Translations under genes and position numbers: made by a program
Source of the DNA: Thermogemmatispora tikiterensis
GTDB lineage: Bacteria; Chloroflexota; Ktedonobacteria; Ktedonobacterales; Ktedonobacteraceae
Assembly (NCBI RefSeq): GCF_003268475.1
Contig: NZ_MCIF01000002.1
Location: 4,033,744 to 4,097,743 of the forward strand
Direction of reading: 5' to 3'
DNA length: 64,000 nucleotides
The notes under the pieces: model-generated
Told to the model about the DNA's origin: nothing
The model's database searches: none
The model's input: the letters and a program-made list of their open reading frames with translations, nothing else
Shown: positions 37,245 to 46,866 of the stretch, in pieces
Layout of the letters: every line of letters starts with the position of its first letter
Position numbering within the stretch: the stretch's first letter is position 1

Positions 37245-37566
37245 CGTAGTGCTCCTTGTGCTGATAGTTGCTCCTCTCAGAGGGTTCGAGGATTGTTCAT
37301 CATGGTACTCTCTTCCCCCATGACTTGACCAGCCCTTTCTCCGCCGGAGCAGCCATTGACCTGTGTGGTTCTGGCGCGTTACCATACAACAGGAGGCAGA
37401 GAAAGGAAGCGGGCTTAGGCCAGCCTGTGGTGTGCATTCCTACCTGTCAGGCCGAACTCTCTCCACGAGTAGAGCTGGTCTGAGGCTGCGCTCTGCACAA
37501 TTCGCTACGGTCCGCTCCCGCGAATGTTGCACGACACGCTCAGGCAATAGTAAGGAGGTCTCTCTG
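37245..37566. other. Divergent spacer between the PLP enzyme and the esterase
   Basis: 322 bases. The only clear signal is AAGGAGG at 37552-37558 for the esterase. I found no riboswitch or repeat. Confidence 0.4.
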
Positions 37567-38580
37567 ATGGCGTTCCTGTTCTCAACCAGCGCTGACTTGC
37601 CCGAAGGAAAAGGCACTGAGGAGACGCGGCGCAAAGAAGAGGCGGGAGTCGTGCTAGTGCATGGCCTCAACGGCAGCCGGTATGATATGCAGGAGCTGGA
37701 AGTCTATCTACGCGCGCGGGGTTTGCAGGTAGTGAATTTGCTCCTGCCCGGGCATGGAGAAGAAGATGTCACACGCCTGGTCGAGGTGGGCTGGAGAGAC
37801 TGGGTGGAGGCGGTGCGTTCGGAGCTGCAGGCGCTCAAACATCGTTGTGCCGCGGTATTTCTGGTAGGACACTCGCTAGGCGGGGCCTTGGTGCTCTATG
37901 TGGCCGCACAGGAGGCGGTGGATGGGGTCGTGGCCATGTGTGCACCACTTCACCTCTATTCCTGGACCTTGCCTTTCATTCGGCTGGCCCGCCGGCTGAT
38001 GCCCCGCATCCGCTGGGCCTGGGAAGACATTCGCGATCCGGCGGCGCGCTATGCCTACAGTCGTCAGCGCTTCAAGCAGAGCCATCAATGGCGTGTGCTG
38101 GCTGCCATCGAGAATCTGCTGGAGTTTCTCCCCCATTTGCGGCAGGCTCTGCCTGCGGTGACCGCGCCGGCTCTCATCATGGTCGCACGCCATGATCACG
38201 TCGTTCCTCCACGCGATGGCCGGGCCATCTATCATCAGATCAGCTCGCCCGAAAAGTATTTGATCACCTTTCATCGCTCCTATCACCTGATTACCAAAGA
38301 CTACGACCGCGAGGAGGTCTTTGAGAAGACAGCGGCCTTTCTCACTGAGCAAGCGCACAAGCGTGGGGTGGTCATCCAGGGTGAGAATCATCAACGAGCC
38401 TGGCAGCAGGCTGGCACCCCGTTTGAGCCTCCACCGGTGCCAGGGCTACAGACGCGCTGCTGGCGCTGGTGTCAGCAACAGTGGCAGCTCACGAGTATGC
38501 GCACGGCCCAGTTCGCCCAGTGCTTCACATCCTGGGCTGCTCTCGTGTATACTCAGACGGCGAAGAAATTGAAGCCATGA
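37567..38580 (+). CDS. Alpha/beta hydrolase, Est30/monoacylglycerol-lipase-like esterase
   Basis: A 337-residue hydrolase. VVLVHGLNGSRYDM gives the oxyanion region, the nucleophile Ser103 lies in VGHSLGGAL, the acid is in ARHDHVVPP, and the catalytic His in FHRSYHLITKDYDR. This is the pattern of carboxylesterase Est30 and monoacylglycerol lipases, cleaving short- to medium-chain esters. About 75 extra C-terminal residues (after FLTEQAHKRG) are not part of the fold. AAGGAGG eight bases upstream fixes ATG 37567. The next gene begins immediately after the stop. Confidence 0.86.
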   Translation: MAFLFSTSADLPEGKGTEETRRKEEAGVVLVHGLNGSRYDMQELEVYLRARGLQVVNLLLPGHGEEDVTRLVEVGWRDWVEAVRSELQALKHRCAAVFLVGHSLGGALVLYVAAQEAVDGVVAMCAPLHLYSWTLPFIRLARRLMPRIRWAWEDIRDPAARYAYSRQRFKQSHQWRVLAAIENLLEFLPHLRQALPAVTAPALIMVARHDHVVPPRDGRAIYHQISSPEKYLITFHRSYHLITKDYDREEVFEKTAAFLTEQAHKRGVVIQGENHQRAWQQAGTPFEPPPVPGLQTRCWRWCQQQWQLTSMRTAQFAQCFTSWAALVYTQTAKKLKP

Positions 38581-38581
38581 T

Positions 38582-40108
38582 GTGAGGCGACAACTAGCAT
38601 TGGCTCATCAGGTGAGTGATCCACCGCGTGCTCCAGCTGGCTCTGCCCCCGGGTCGCAGAGCCGCTACCTGCACCTATCGAGAATTGGCATGCTGACCAT
38701 GCTGAGCCTGATCGGGCTGCTCCTGGCCTGCTTCAATGGCCTGCTCATCTATGGTCTGACTCCCCAGGCTCAGCAAGCAGCTGCACGCTCGGCGACGGCG
38801 ACTGTGAGTGCTCTTGAAACCCGTGTTGCTTCTCCAATTGTATTAACGCCAACCCCGACCCCCAATCCCTCGGCAACGCCAACACCCAACCCACCGATTT
38901 TCTGGCCCAACAACAGTGTCCCTAACGCTGTACTCCAATTGCCAGAAGACCGCTATCTGCTCTATGAACAGCCATACAATCCTAATTTCCCCAGTAATCC
39001 CAAAAATAGCCAGAACCCCAATAGTCAGCAAGGGAATCTCTTTCTGGCGCCTTTGGGCGGTCAGCCGGAGGTCCTCAATGCGCCTGGCTACATTTACAAC
39101 CAGGCGGTGCGGCCTATGCTCACGCCCTCTGGGCAGCTGCTCTATAGTGGTGATGGCCTCTGGCTGCTCGACATCTTTAGCGGTCAAGCCACACAAATCG
39201 CTACCATCGACGCCGACGAGGTTGTGACCTCGATGGCTCTCAGCAGTGACGGGCACTGGCTTGCCTGGAGTAGTGAGCCCTCCAATGGACGGGGCACCAT
39301 CAAGATCTACGCCGGGCCTCTGGCCAGCACCCACCTCGTCTATCAGCAATCGACCGCCGACTGTCCCTGTTTCCGGGTTTTTGCTGTGCTCCCGTCCAGC
39401 AGCAAGCAAGTGCTGGCTTATCTCTTGCTCACGGACAGCCGTGGCAGTCATGAGGCGATTCAAAATGGCCTCTGGGTGCTTCCAATTACCGCCACAGCCG
39501 GGCAAGAGCAGCAACAGCCGCAGGAGATTCTTGACGAAGATCCGCAGCAAGGGCCGCTGCTCCTCTCGCCCTCTGATCGCTTCCTTCTCTATTCGCCCAA
39601 CGAGGGGCAGGTCCCTTATCCCACTGATAATAGCGTCCCGGCGGACATCGCGGCTCTCTCCTATGCCAACAGTCTCAGCCTGGCCTCATTGGGAGGCTCA
39701 CCGCCGGCTCTGGGAAAGGCCCAGATAGTGCTGCCTGCGCAGAGGGCATTGCGCAGCATTGCCGATTATCACTGGGTAACTACGCCGCTTTTTACTCCCG
39801 ATGAGCGCTCCCTGGTCTATGTGGAGTTTTCGAGCGACGACCAGCCGCCCTATGAGCGCCATAGTGCCCTCTACACGGTGCAGGTTAGCGATGGCAATGG
39901 TCACCTGCGCGTGGCCAAGCCCGTGCTCCTGGCTACCACCACCGCGGCCCTGGTTGAGCTAGGGACCTGGCTCAATGGGCACACACTGACCTTCTATGCC
40001 GATGGTAACATCTTTGCTCTCGATCTCAGCAGTGGAGCTATTGCGACTCTGGTACAGGCAAGGACCTACGTGCGGGCCATCGCTGTTGTGGGTACGGGTC
40101 GCATCTAA
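38582..40108 (+). CDS. Membrane-anchored TolB/WD40-like propeller protein
   Basis: A 508-residue protein of unknown function. One transmembrane helix (residues about 37-60) is followed by a Thr/Pro linker (TPTPTPNPSATPTPNPP). A large extracellular domain has repeated strand patterns such as GQLLYSGDGLWLLDIFSG and ALSSDGHWLAWSS, as in TolB-type propellers. GTG 38582 is one base after the esterase stop, suggesting translational coupling; ATG 38690, which starts just at the helix, is the alternative. It is probably a surface sensor or scaffold. Confidence 0.65.
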   Translation: MRRQLALAHQVSDPPRAPAGSAPGSQSRYLHLSRIGMLTMLSLIGLLLACFNGLLIYGLTPQAQQAAARSATATVSALETRVASPIVLTPTPTPNPSATPTPNPPIFWPNNSVPNAVLQLPEDRYLLYEQPYNPNFPSNPKNSQNPNSQQGNLFLAPLGGQPEVLNAPGYIYNQAVRPMLTPSGQLLYSGDGLWLLDIFSGQATQIATIDADEVVTSMALSSDGHWLAWSSEPSNGRGTIKIYAGPLASTHLVYQQSTADCPCFRVFAVLPSSSKQVLAYLLLTDSRGSHEAIQNGLWVLPITATAGQEQQQPQEILDEDPQQGPLLLSPSDRFLLYSPNEGQVPYPTDNSVPADIAALSYANSLSLASLGGSPPALGKAQIVLPAQRALRSIADYHWVTTPLFTPDERSLVYVEFSSDDQPPYERHSALYTVQVSDGNGHLRVAKPVLLATTTAALVELGTWLNGHTLTFYADGNIFALDLSSGAIATLVQARTYVRAIAVVGTGRI

Positions 40109-40642
40109 GAGCTTGGTGAGTGAGTGAGGAGGAAAGGCGAAGGATAGCTGTTTCTCCTCTATTGCTCTTCTCAAGAAAGAAGGGAGCTGAGCGGGGGGGT
40201 AAAGGGCATGGATAGGATCATGTGACTCAGCCGGGTCACAGCGAGATTGCAGGCTCAGCTCCTTATATTTAGTTTACTCTGTCTACCAACAGGCAGTGGG
40301 CGAGCGGAGGCTCTTTTCCCGGCCAGCTCTTCTGTGGCGGTGCGCAGGCTGAGGAAGTGGCGTGGTAGGGAAAGCAGCAGGCGCAAGGCAGGCCTGAGAA
40401 GAGAAAGGGGCTACGTTGAGCCAAAGAAAGCCCCTGGCTGAAAAGCAAAAAGACCCCCCTGCAGACCGATCCGATCATCGACAGCCCCGGTGTTCGGGCT
40501 GCCATGTCGCTTCGACCGGCTGGGGGGTGCTCCCATTGGGCGACTCCTCGCCGGTATCTGGTCTGGGTCTTTCCCCGCGATCTGGCTCTGGCTTGCCCGG
40601 GCCAGGAGCCTGGGGCGGGCCAGAGCTGAACGGGAGGGAGGG
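40109..40642. other. Intergenic region between the propeller protein and rhomboid genes
   Basis: A convergent 534-base spacer. It holds the rhomboid terminator-like hairpin (40586-40625). The rest shows no gene, known riboswitch motif or clear repeat. Purine-rich stretches near 40380-40450 are unremarkable. Confidence 0.4.
40586..40625 (-). terminator. Imperfect hairpin downstream of the rhomboid gene
   Basis: CTCTGGC (40586-40592) with GCCAGAG (40619-40625) closes a longer GC-rich stem whose inner part is GGCCAGG / CCTGGGGC. It begins 17 bases after the minus-strand stop. A terminator is likely, though there is no T-run. Confidence 0.45.
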
Positions 40643-41839
40643 CTAGAGGACGCGCCGCTCTAGTGGGCGGCCAAGCAGGAAGCCCAGCACGAGGCCCGTG
40701 ATGAGACCACCGATGTGGTCAGAAACGGCGATATTGCTGCCGGGGGCGAATCCCAAGGCCAGATTAAGACCCAGCCAGAAGAGCCAGTTGATAATTGCCC
40801 CCTGGCCGAAGGGTCCCAGCGCTCGCCTGTTCATAATGTAGAAGGCGCCAAGCGCGCCGAACACGCCGAAGATCGCTCCCGAGGCGCCCACGCTCAGCAC
40901 CGTGGCGGGCATCAGAAAGTAGGTAGCCAGGCCGCCGACAATCCCCGAGGCGAGGTAGATGATCAGGTAGCGTAGCTTGCCATAGAACAGCTCGGTAGCG
41001 CTCCCGATCAAGAATAGAGAGAGCATATTTAAGAAGATATGCAGGATGTTCGCGTGTAAGAACATCGCCGTGAAAATGCGCCAGTAGTCGCCGGCCTGGC
41101 TGACCTCTCCCCCCATCTGATAGAGCACGTTCTCGTCAATGAACAGGTTCTGACTCAGGAAAACCTCGACCAGAAAGACGGCGATGTTGATAAAGATCAG
41201 GGTATTTGTTACCAGGCGTGGATAGCGGCTCAGGATAAAGCGTCCGCGTGTGACCTGGCGTTGGAGCTGACTGCGCTGGGGCCAGGGAGTCTGCTCCTGT
41301 GGCAGGGGCTGGCTTGGGCTGGTAGGGGCGTGGGGTGAAGGTGAAGGGGGAACACCCCGATAGCCGAAGCCGAAGCTCTCTTCCAGCGGAGGAAAAGCCC
41401 GCTCGAAGCGCCCGCCGTAGGAGAGGCGCGCCGCACGTGACCGTGCCAGGCCGGCATCGTAGTACTGGCCCAATGCCTGCAGCAGATAGGAGCGCAAAGC
41501 GTGGGCGTAGGCATTTGCCGGGTCCTGAGCAATGTACTGGTCGACGTAGCTCAGAGCCTGATCGTAGCGCTTCTCCAACAGCGTCAGCAAGGCTCGGGCC
41601 AGCAAACTCTCCAGACCGCCTTCCGGCTGTAGCTCCTCGACTTTCTGGCAAGCCAGAGTCACCACCCGGTAGTCTCCCAGGCCCAGGTTAGCCTCCGCCA
41701 GGCCCAGGTGCACTTTGGGATTCTCTGGATCGATCTGGGCGGCGTGGGCAAAAGCGATGGCTGCCTCTCGGGGTTGTCCCTCGGCGAGGGCTTGTTTGCC
41801 CCGCTCCAGGTAAGATTGAATCTCGGTCTGTGCTTCCAA
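40643..41839 (-). CDS. Rhomboid intramembrane serine protease with N-terminal TPR region
   Basis: A protein of 398 residues. The N-terminal about 130 residues are TPR-like helices (ERGKQALAEGQPREAAIAFAHAAQIDP). A Pro/Ser linker follows, and then a six-helix rhomboid domain from about residue 190. The catalytic Ser lies in GASGAIFGVFGALG and the His in SDHIGGLITG. Rhomboids cut transmembrane substrates inside the membrane. The start is uncertain: TTG 41839 has GGAGG eight bases upstream, whereas the more upstream GTG 41854 overlaps that site. I prefer TTG. The substrate is unknown. Confidence 0.87.
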   Translation of the reverse strand: MEAQTEIQSYLERGKQALAEGQPREAAIAFAHAAQIDPENPKVHLGLAEANLGLGDYRVVTLACQKVEELQPEGGLESLLARALLTLLEKRYDQALSYVDQYIAQDPANAYAHALRSYLLQALGQYYDAGLARSRAARLSYGGRFERAFPPLEESFGFGYRGVPPSPSPHAPTSPSQPLPQEQTPWPQRSQLQRQVTRGRFILSRYPRLVTNTLIFINIAVFLVEVFLSQNLFIDENVLYQMGGEVSQAGDYWRIFTAMFLHANILHIFLNMLSLFLIGSATELFYGKLRYLIIYLASGIVGGLATYFLMPATVLSVGASGAIFGVFGALGAFYIMNRRALGPFGQGAIINWLFWLGLNLALGFAPGSNIAVSDHIGGLITGLVLGFLLGRPLERRVL

Positions 41840-42531
41840 ATGTGTCTCCTCCACTCAGGCGTAGTGCCGCACTATACCGTCAATGCTCCTGCTCTTGACT
41901 GGGCTGGCTGTGGTCTGTCGCGTCAAGGTAAGGACTCCTTCCTTGTCGCGTTGCCGCTTCCTTCACTAAGGCGTAAGACAGCCAGTAAAGGCCACCGGGA
42001 CCTGAGCGTCTGACTGCTTCGCTGGTGTTCTGGGCACCACATCCTACATGATACCATAGAGACGTGCTGCCAGGGGCCTCTGGGTGACCCCAGGGAAGGG
42101 AGCTGCCTTCTCTCTGGCTGGCCAGACTGATGACTGACCCTGGCCGGAGGATGTGGCGCCAGTCGTTTCTCTCCCTCTCGGCCAGGAGCAGAAGGCAGCG
42201 GATGACTGTCCTCTCTCTCTCATGGGGCGGCGGGCTGCTCGCAGCCCGCCCTGAACCCCGGGTCGCTGAGGCTGTTCACACTCTCTGTACTCAGAAAATA
42301 CTACGTATAGTCTGGCAAAAGGTGACGCTTCTCTCCTCTTTCTTGGGGGGGTTCCTGGCTCTCTGCCCTACCTCGGAGGGTATCGCGCCGGCCACAGGAG
42401 GCTCTCAGCAACAGCCGACCGGCTCAGAGCACCTTCCTCTCAGCTGAGGCCATTATAGTATAGCCAGCCTTTAAGGTGAGAAGGGGGGGGCGCCGAGGTG
42501 CCAGACGCCCCAGGTGACCCTGCCGCCGCTC
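41840..42531. other. Intergenic region between rhomboid and marC
   Basis: A 692-base spacer. It includes the hairpin at 42229-42250 and an AT-rich TATAGTATAG stretch at 42454-42463. Frames such as 42130-42447 lack a ribosome site and any protein-like pattern. No RNA gene recognised. Confidence 0.4.
42229..42250. terminator. GC-rich hairpin between marC and rhomboid
   Basis: GGCGGGCTGC (42229-42238), TC, and GCAGCCCGCC (42241-42250) form a near-perfect palindrome. It lies 280 bases after the marC stop on the minus strand. It could be a terminator or a processing site. Confidence 0.4.
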
Positions 42532-43167
42532 TCATCTCAGCAGGCCGCTGGTGTGGATGAAGGTCAGCGTCCCGTTCAGGATGAACTGGATAGCAAGCGC
42601 TGCCAACAGGATGCCAAGGATGCGCGACAAGACCAGAATCCCCGTTCGCCCGATATGCTCCATAATCCAGATGCTGTGGCGCATAACGATCCAGGCTGCC
42701 AACAGTGAGATGGCAATAGCGGCTGCCACAGAGAAGAGCTTGAAAGGATCGGGCAGTGCCTGATCGACGTAGAGAATAGTGGTGGCGATCGTTCCCGGGC
42801 CGGCGATCATCGGAATGGCGAGCGGAAAGACGCTAATGTCCTCGCGGGTCATCGCTTCTTCCTCTTCTGCGGCGGTGCGGCGTGTCCCCGATGAGCGTCC
42901 GAAGAGCATCTCTACAGCTACCAGGAAAAGCAAAGCTCCCCCTGCCATATTGAAGGCATAGAGCGTAATCCCCAGTCGATCGAGTAGGAAACGCCCGACA
43001 AGCGCAAAAAAAGCAATGATGGCTGCGCTGATCAAAATGGCGCGTGTAATCACTGCGCGGCGCTGGGCCTCATTGAGGTGAGCTGTCAGCGCAATGAAGA
43101 CCGGTGCCAATCCGACGGGGTCAATAATCGTAAAAAAAGTCACGAAAGCACGAGTTGTAAAGACCAC
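42532..43167 (-). CDS. MarC/NAAT-family membrane protein
   Basis: A 211-residue polytopic protein with six hydrophobic helices. The N-terminal FFTIIDPVGLAPVFIALT and central PLAIPMIAGPGTIATTI are MarC family signatures. Some relatives move neutral amino acids; the role of most is unknown. GTG 43167 is used, with GGGAGG seven bases upstream. A charged loop (TRRTAAEEEEAMTRED) separates the two halves. Confidence 0.88.
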   Translation of the reverse strand: MVFTTRAFVTFFTIIDPVGLAPVFIALTAHLNEAQRRAVITRAILISAAIIAFFALVGRFLLDRLGITLYAFNMAGGALLFLVAVEMLFGRSSGTRRTAAEEEEAMTREDISVFPLAIPMIAGPGTIATTILYVDQALPDPFKLFSVAAAIAISLLAAWIVMRHSIWIMEHIGRTGILVLSRILGILLAALAIQFILNGTLTFIHTSGLLR

Positions 43168-43363
43168 TGCAACGCCTCCCTCACTCGACTAGCTTGCTGT
43201 AGTATACGGGAGAAAGCGCCCTCTGGCAATGTTGCAGTGGTAGCTCGTGTCAGGGTCAGGTCGGGGAAGGAAGCGGATTGCCGGGGCCTGATCTGCGGCT
43301 GACACTCAGATCCGCAAAGAAAGCAGGCTCTCCGGCAAGGCAGGCGGTGGGGTAGAGAGCGAG

Positions 43364-43747
43364 CTAATCGCCTCGGCGGTAGTATGGGCGGCGGTGGCGC
43401 CAGGCGCCAAAGGTGATCAAGTGCCAGAGGAAGACTAAGAGGATAGCCCCGATGAGCGCTCTGAAAATGGGGACACCATAGACTGTCGGATCGCCAGTGA
43501 TAGTGAAGGGAAAAACATGAGTAAAGAGCCAGATGCCAATCAGTCCGGCAATAACTGCACCGATAATTCCCCCAGGCAGCCGCCAGCCGACGATAAACTC
43601 AGCCAATAGCCCGGCGATCGCGGCTATTGCCAGGTAGATGACTGTGCCTACGGTCACCGTCCAGTGAAAATCGCCGATGTTGATCGTAAAGAGTGGTGAA
43701 TCCGAAGTGAGAGCAGCGATGGCTGCAGATGTCACAGAAGCAAACAT
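43364..43747 (-). CDS. GlsB/YeaQ/YmgE-like small membrane protein
   Basis: A 127-residue protein with three hydrophobic helices. GLLAEFIVGWRLPGGIIGAVIAGLIG is the glycine-rich core of the transglycosylase-associated/GlsB family, linked to envelope stress. The N-terminal about 35 residues are longer than in most relatives and include a strand-rich TINIGDFHWTVTVG. AAGGAGG lies ten bases before ATG 43747. Function is not known beyond the family. Confidence 0.8.
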   Translation of the reverse strand: MFASVTSAAIAALTSDSPLFTINIGDFHWTVTVGTVIYLAIAAIAGLLAEFIVGWRLPGGIIGAVIAGLIGIWLFTHVFPFTITGDPTVYGVPIFRALIGAILLVFLWHLITFGAWRHRRPYYRRGD

Positions 43748-44103
43748 AGGAAGTTCCCTCCTTCTCTGCGAAACGGGCCTTGTGGCCCGGGCCGATCCTC
43801 CTCCCGTGCCACCTCATCCTTGATCTCTTGCTCTGACAATACACGTATAACGTGGCTGAGAGCAAGTCAACAATAAAAGTTTCAGCAATTTCTCAGCTAA
43901 CGCTCAGCTTTCTAAGGGAAAAAGGCCTGCCGTGGGCAGTCTGTCGCCTGAGAGGACTCAGCAGCGTATACAGCTAATGAGGGCCTTGTTACTGGCGAGG
44001 CTGAACGTAGCTGGCTACCGCGTCGGTGGTCGCTGTTTAAGGCCATGCGTTATAATCAGGTAGTACAGGCTTCTCTAAATCTTTGCCGGGAGGTCTCTTT
44101 CTT
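43748..44103. other. Divergent spacer before the small membrane protein pair
   Basis: 356 bases, AT-richer near 43840-43910. It should hold promoters for glsB-like (minus) and the plus-strand cluster. A possible -10 TATAAT occurs at 44051-44056, 48 bases before the plus-strand gene. Confidence 0.45.
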
Positions 44104-44586
44104 ATGCAAAGCGCAAAGCGCTATTTGCTGGTGATCGGGGTTGGGGTATTGGTGTTGCTTATTGTAGGCTTTATCCTGGCTGCTCTCTTCCATGTTTTAC
44201 TGGCCGTGCTCTACATTGCTCTGATCGTTCTGGCTGCAGCGACGCTGATTGCTATTGCTCTTCTCATCTATGCTATTCTCGCCCTGCTACGGGCGATTAC
44301 GACGGTGCGTAACGAGATGCGTCCCCTCCTGGCCTCAGTGCAGGAGACGGTTGGTGTGGTCAAGGAGACGGCGCGCACTGCTGGCCATACGGTCACCACG
44401 GTGGGTAGCGCCGCCCAACTGGCGCGTGATTTCGCGCTGGCGCCAGGGATTCGCGCCGTGGCCACTGTTCTGGCGGGGCAGCAGGTGTTGCGGATCTTCC
44501 TGGGCAAGGGCCGGGCCCGTCGCAGCGAAGAGCGTCGGCGCCAGCAGATGCGTGCCATTCGTGCTCATGAGGTTGGAGGAAAGTAG
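44104..44586 (+). CDS. Small membrane protein with amphipathic tail (unknown function)
   Basis: A 160-residue protein with two adjacent hydrophobic segments (about 8-31 and 36-62). A helical tail follows, TTVRNEMRPLLASVQETVGVVKETARTAGHTV, resembling DUF948-type proteins, and the end is basic (GRARRSEERRRQQ). GGGAGG is eleven bases before ATG 44104. The next gene starts three bases after its stop and has a similar layout, so the two are probably partners. Confidence 0.65.
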   Translation: MQSAKRYLLVIGVGVLVLLIVGFILAALFHVLLAVLYIALIVLAAATLIAIALLIYAILALLRAITTVRNEMRPLLASVQETVGVVKETARTAGHTVTTVGSAAQLARDFALAPGIRAVATVLAGQQVLRIFLGKGRARRSEERRRQQMRAIRAHEVGGK

Positions 44587-44588
44587 CT

Positions 44589-45248
44589 ATGTCCGTCCCT
44601 GTCCTGGCTGCTCTCGCTGCTGATCCCTTGGAGACCTGGGGGCAGATTGCGGCGATCGTGCTGGCGATCGAGTTGCTTGTCTTTGTCTTATTAGCGCTGG
44701 GGCTTTCCATCGGCTTATTCTTTGCCTTTGCCTGGGTCCAGGAGAAGAGCGAGTTGATTAAGCGTCTACGCCCAGCGGTCGATCAGCTCAATCAGGCCCT
44801 GGAGACCAGTCCCACCGAGCGGTCCACCGAGGGAGGAGCGCTAGAGCATCCGCTGGTCCAGGGTGTGGTCAGCCTGCCGGAACGGGTGCGGGCGGTCGAT
44901 CGGCGCGTCGAGCAAGGAAGCGATCGGGTAGCGGAGGCCGTGATCGAGTTCCGCGCGCGTACAGTGATGGTCAAGGAGATGGCCAGAGCCTTCTTCTTGC
45001 CAGGATTAGTGCGACGCGAGGCGCGCCAACAGGAGCTGCGTCGTGCGGCTGAGGCCGGCGCGGAGCTGCGGGAGGATTCACGCGAAGCAAGGCCGTCGAC
45101 GGCGGGTCGTAGCGTTGCTGAGGACCTGCCGGCTACCTCCGAAGCCGAGGGGGCTGGCCGGGTCGGCGCTGCGAGAGGGCTTTCCACCAGAGAGGGGGCG
45201 CCTGCTCAACAGGCGGTGCAGTCTATGCGCCATGTCTCTCCTCATTGA
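44589..45248 (+). CDS. Small membrane protein with coiled-coil region (unknown function)
   Basis: A 219-residue protein with one hydrophobic helix (residues about 14-42) and a long helical tail (ELIKRLRPAVDQLNQALE, RVRAVDRRVEQGSDRVAE). The C-terminal 50 residues are low-complexity. It starts three bases after the previous gene, and its last 17 bases overlap the MFS gene start. I do not recognise a family. Confidence 0.6.
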   Translation: MSVPVLAALAADPLETWGQIAAIVLAIELLVFVLLALGLSIGLFFAFAWVQEKSELIKRLRPAVDQLNQALETSPTERSTEGGALEHPLVQGVVSLPERVRAVDRRVEQGSDRVAEAVIEFRARTVMVKEMARAFFLPGLVRREARQQELRRAAEAGAELREDSREARPSTAGRSVAEDLPATSEAEGAGRVGAARGLSTREGAPAQQAVQSMRHVSPH

Positions 45249-46654
45249 CTACGTACGTCAGTTCACCCGTTTGCAGCGGAATGCTCGCCTCTATCTGATC
45301 AGCAACGCTCTCAGCGGTGTTTCGCTCGGCATTCTGCTGCTGCTCTATAATCTCTATCTCGATGCTCTGGGTTACCGTGCTGACTTCATTGGGGCTGTCC
45401 AATTTGCGGCTACTGTCGGGGCGGGCCTGGCTATCTTTCCCGCTGGCCTCTGTGTGGACCGTTTAGGAGGCAAGACGGTCCTGATCCTGGCCAGTCTCCT
45501 GATGGGCCTGCTTGGGGCTGGCCAGATCCTGTTTCGACAGGCTCTCCCCTTGCTAATGACGGCTTTCCTGGCGGGGATAGTCAGCGCGGCCCTCCTCGTC
45601 GTCAATGCTCCCTATCTGACGCAGAACAGCTTGCCGGCAGAGCGCTCCCATCTCTTCAGCCTTAATCTGGTCGTGACGCTGGTGACCTCGGTAGCTGGGC
45701 GTCTGCTTGGGGGGGGCGCTGCCTGTCTGGCTTCGTCAGCTGACCTGGCTGATGGGGACGCTACCCTTCCCGCTCAGTAGTCTGCTGGCTCCTCAGCCGG
45801 CGGCGCGCGCCTATCAGCTTGCTCTCATTGGGGCCGGCTTGCTGGCTGTTCCCAGCCTTATCCCTCTCTTCCTGCTCGATCCTGATCCGCAGCCTCTGGC
45901 AAAGCCTGCCGATGGCAGGAGTGGGGGGGCCAGACGTATCCTGACTGCTGAGGGAGTGGGCGGCCTTGCTCGCAGAGTCAGGGCCGACTGGCGGCGCTGG
46001 CTGGATTGGAAGGTCTGGAGGCCCTGGCTGGGCAGCGCCCTGGTGTTGCTTACCCTGGAGCAAGGGCTGATTGGCTTCGGGGCCGGCCTCTTTATTCCCT
46101 ACTTCAACCTCTTTTTCGTGCGTCATCTGGGAGCCAGCTCCTGGCAATTTGGCCTCATCGATGGGGGAGCCACTGCTCTCACCGCCGGCACGACTCTTCT
46201 CGCCCCCTGGTTGGCGGCGCGCCTGGGCAAGGCGCGGGCTGTAGTCTTAACGCAAACTCTCAGTCTGCCGCTCATGCTCGTACTGGGCTTCAGTCCTTCG
46301 TTGTTGCTGGCGGCCCTGCTCTATCCACTGCGTCAGGGGGCGATGGATATGACAATGGGAGTACTACAAGCCTTCTCAATGGAGGTTGTGCCGGGGCGAT
46401 GGCGCGGCCTGGCCAACAGCAGCTATCAGGCTGCCTACTGGATCGCCTACTCTCTGTCGACCCCCATTGGTGGGATTATCATCGTTCAGCAAGGTTATTC
46501 TGCCGTCTTTGTGCTGGCGGCCATCAGCTATGCGCTCGCCATCCTCGTGCTCTGGCGAGGCTTTGGACGTGATCCCCAAGAGGCAACTCAAGGAGGGGCC
46601 GGGATGAACCAGACTGATCCCGGAGCCGCCGAAGCGGAGGCCCGGCTGCGCTGA
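45232..46654 (+). pseudogene. MFS transporter interrupted by a frameshift at a G8 run
   Basis: Two frames together encode one major facilitator of about 473 residues. The first covers 45232 to about 45716 (MSLLIDYVRQFTRLQ, helices 1-5, DRLGGKTVLILASLL loop). The second covers about 45717 to 46654 (helices 6-12). At 45709-45716 there are eight G. Removing one joins VAGRLLGG to ALPVWLRQLTWLMG without a break. It is thus a true frameshift, a sequencing or assembly error, or slippage-dependent expression. Both halves keep normal codon use and hydrophobicity, arguing for a recent event or an error. The substrate is unknown. Confidence 0.85.
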
Positions 46655-46866
46655 CTGAGTCACTCCCCTCTCGTTCACCCCGGATCATTGCCCGAGCTAA
46701 CCTGCTGACTTACTTGCTCAATCTATCCTGACCACTGCAGGCTGTCGCTCCTCCGGCGGTGGGCTGACCCGGCCCGAATGCGTGGGCGAGCCTAACGAGT
46801 CGAGCGGAGCCAGGTAGCTGCCTGCCGTCTCGTCTTGTCTCGTCTCTGGGACTCGTACAGGCCCGC

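Noticed and set aside
42130-42447. 105-codon plus-strand frame in the rhomboid-marC spacer
   Set aside because: No ribosome site, and it crosses the GC-rich palindrome at 42229-42250.
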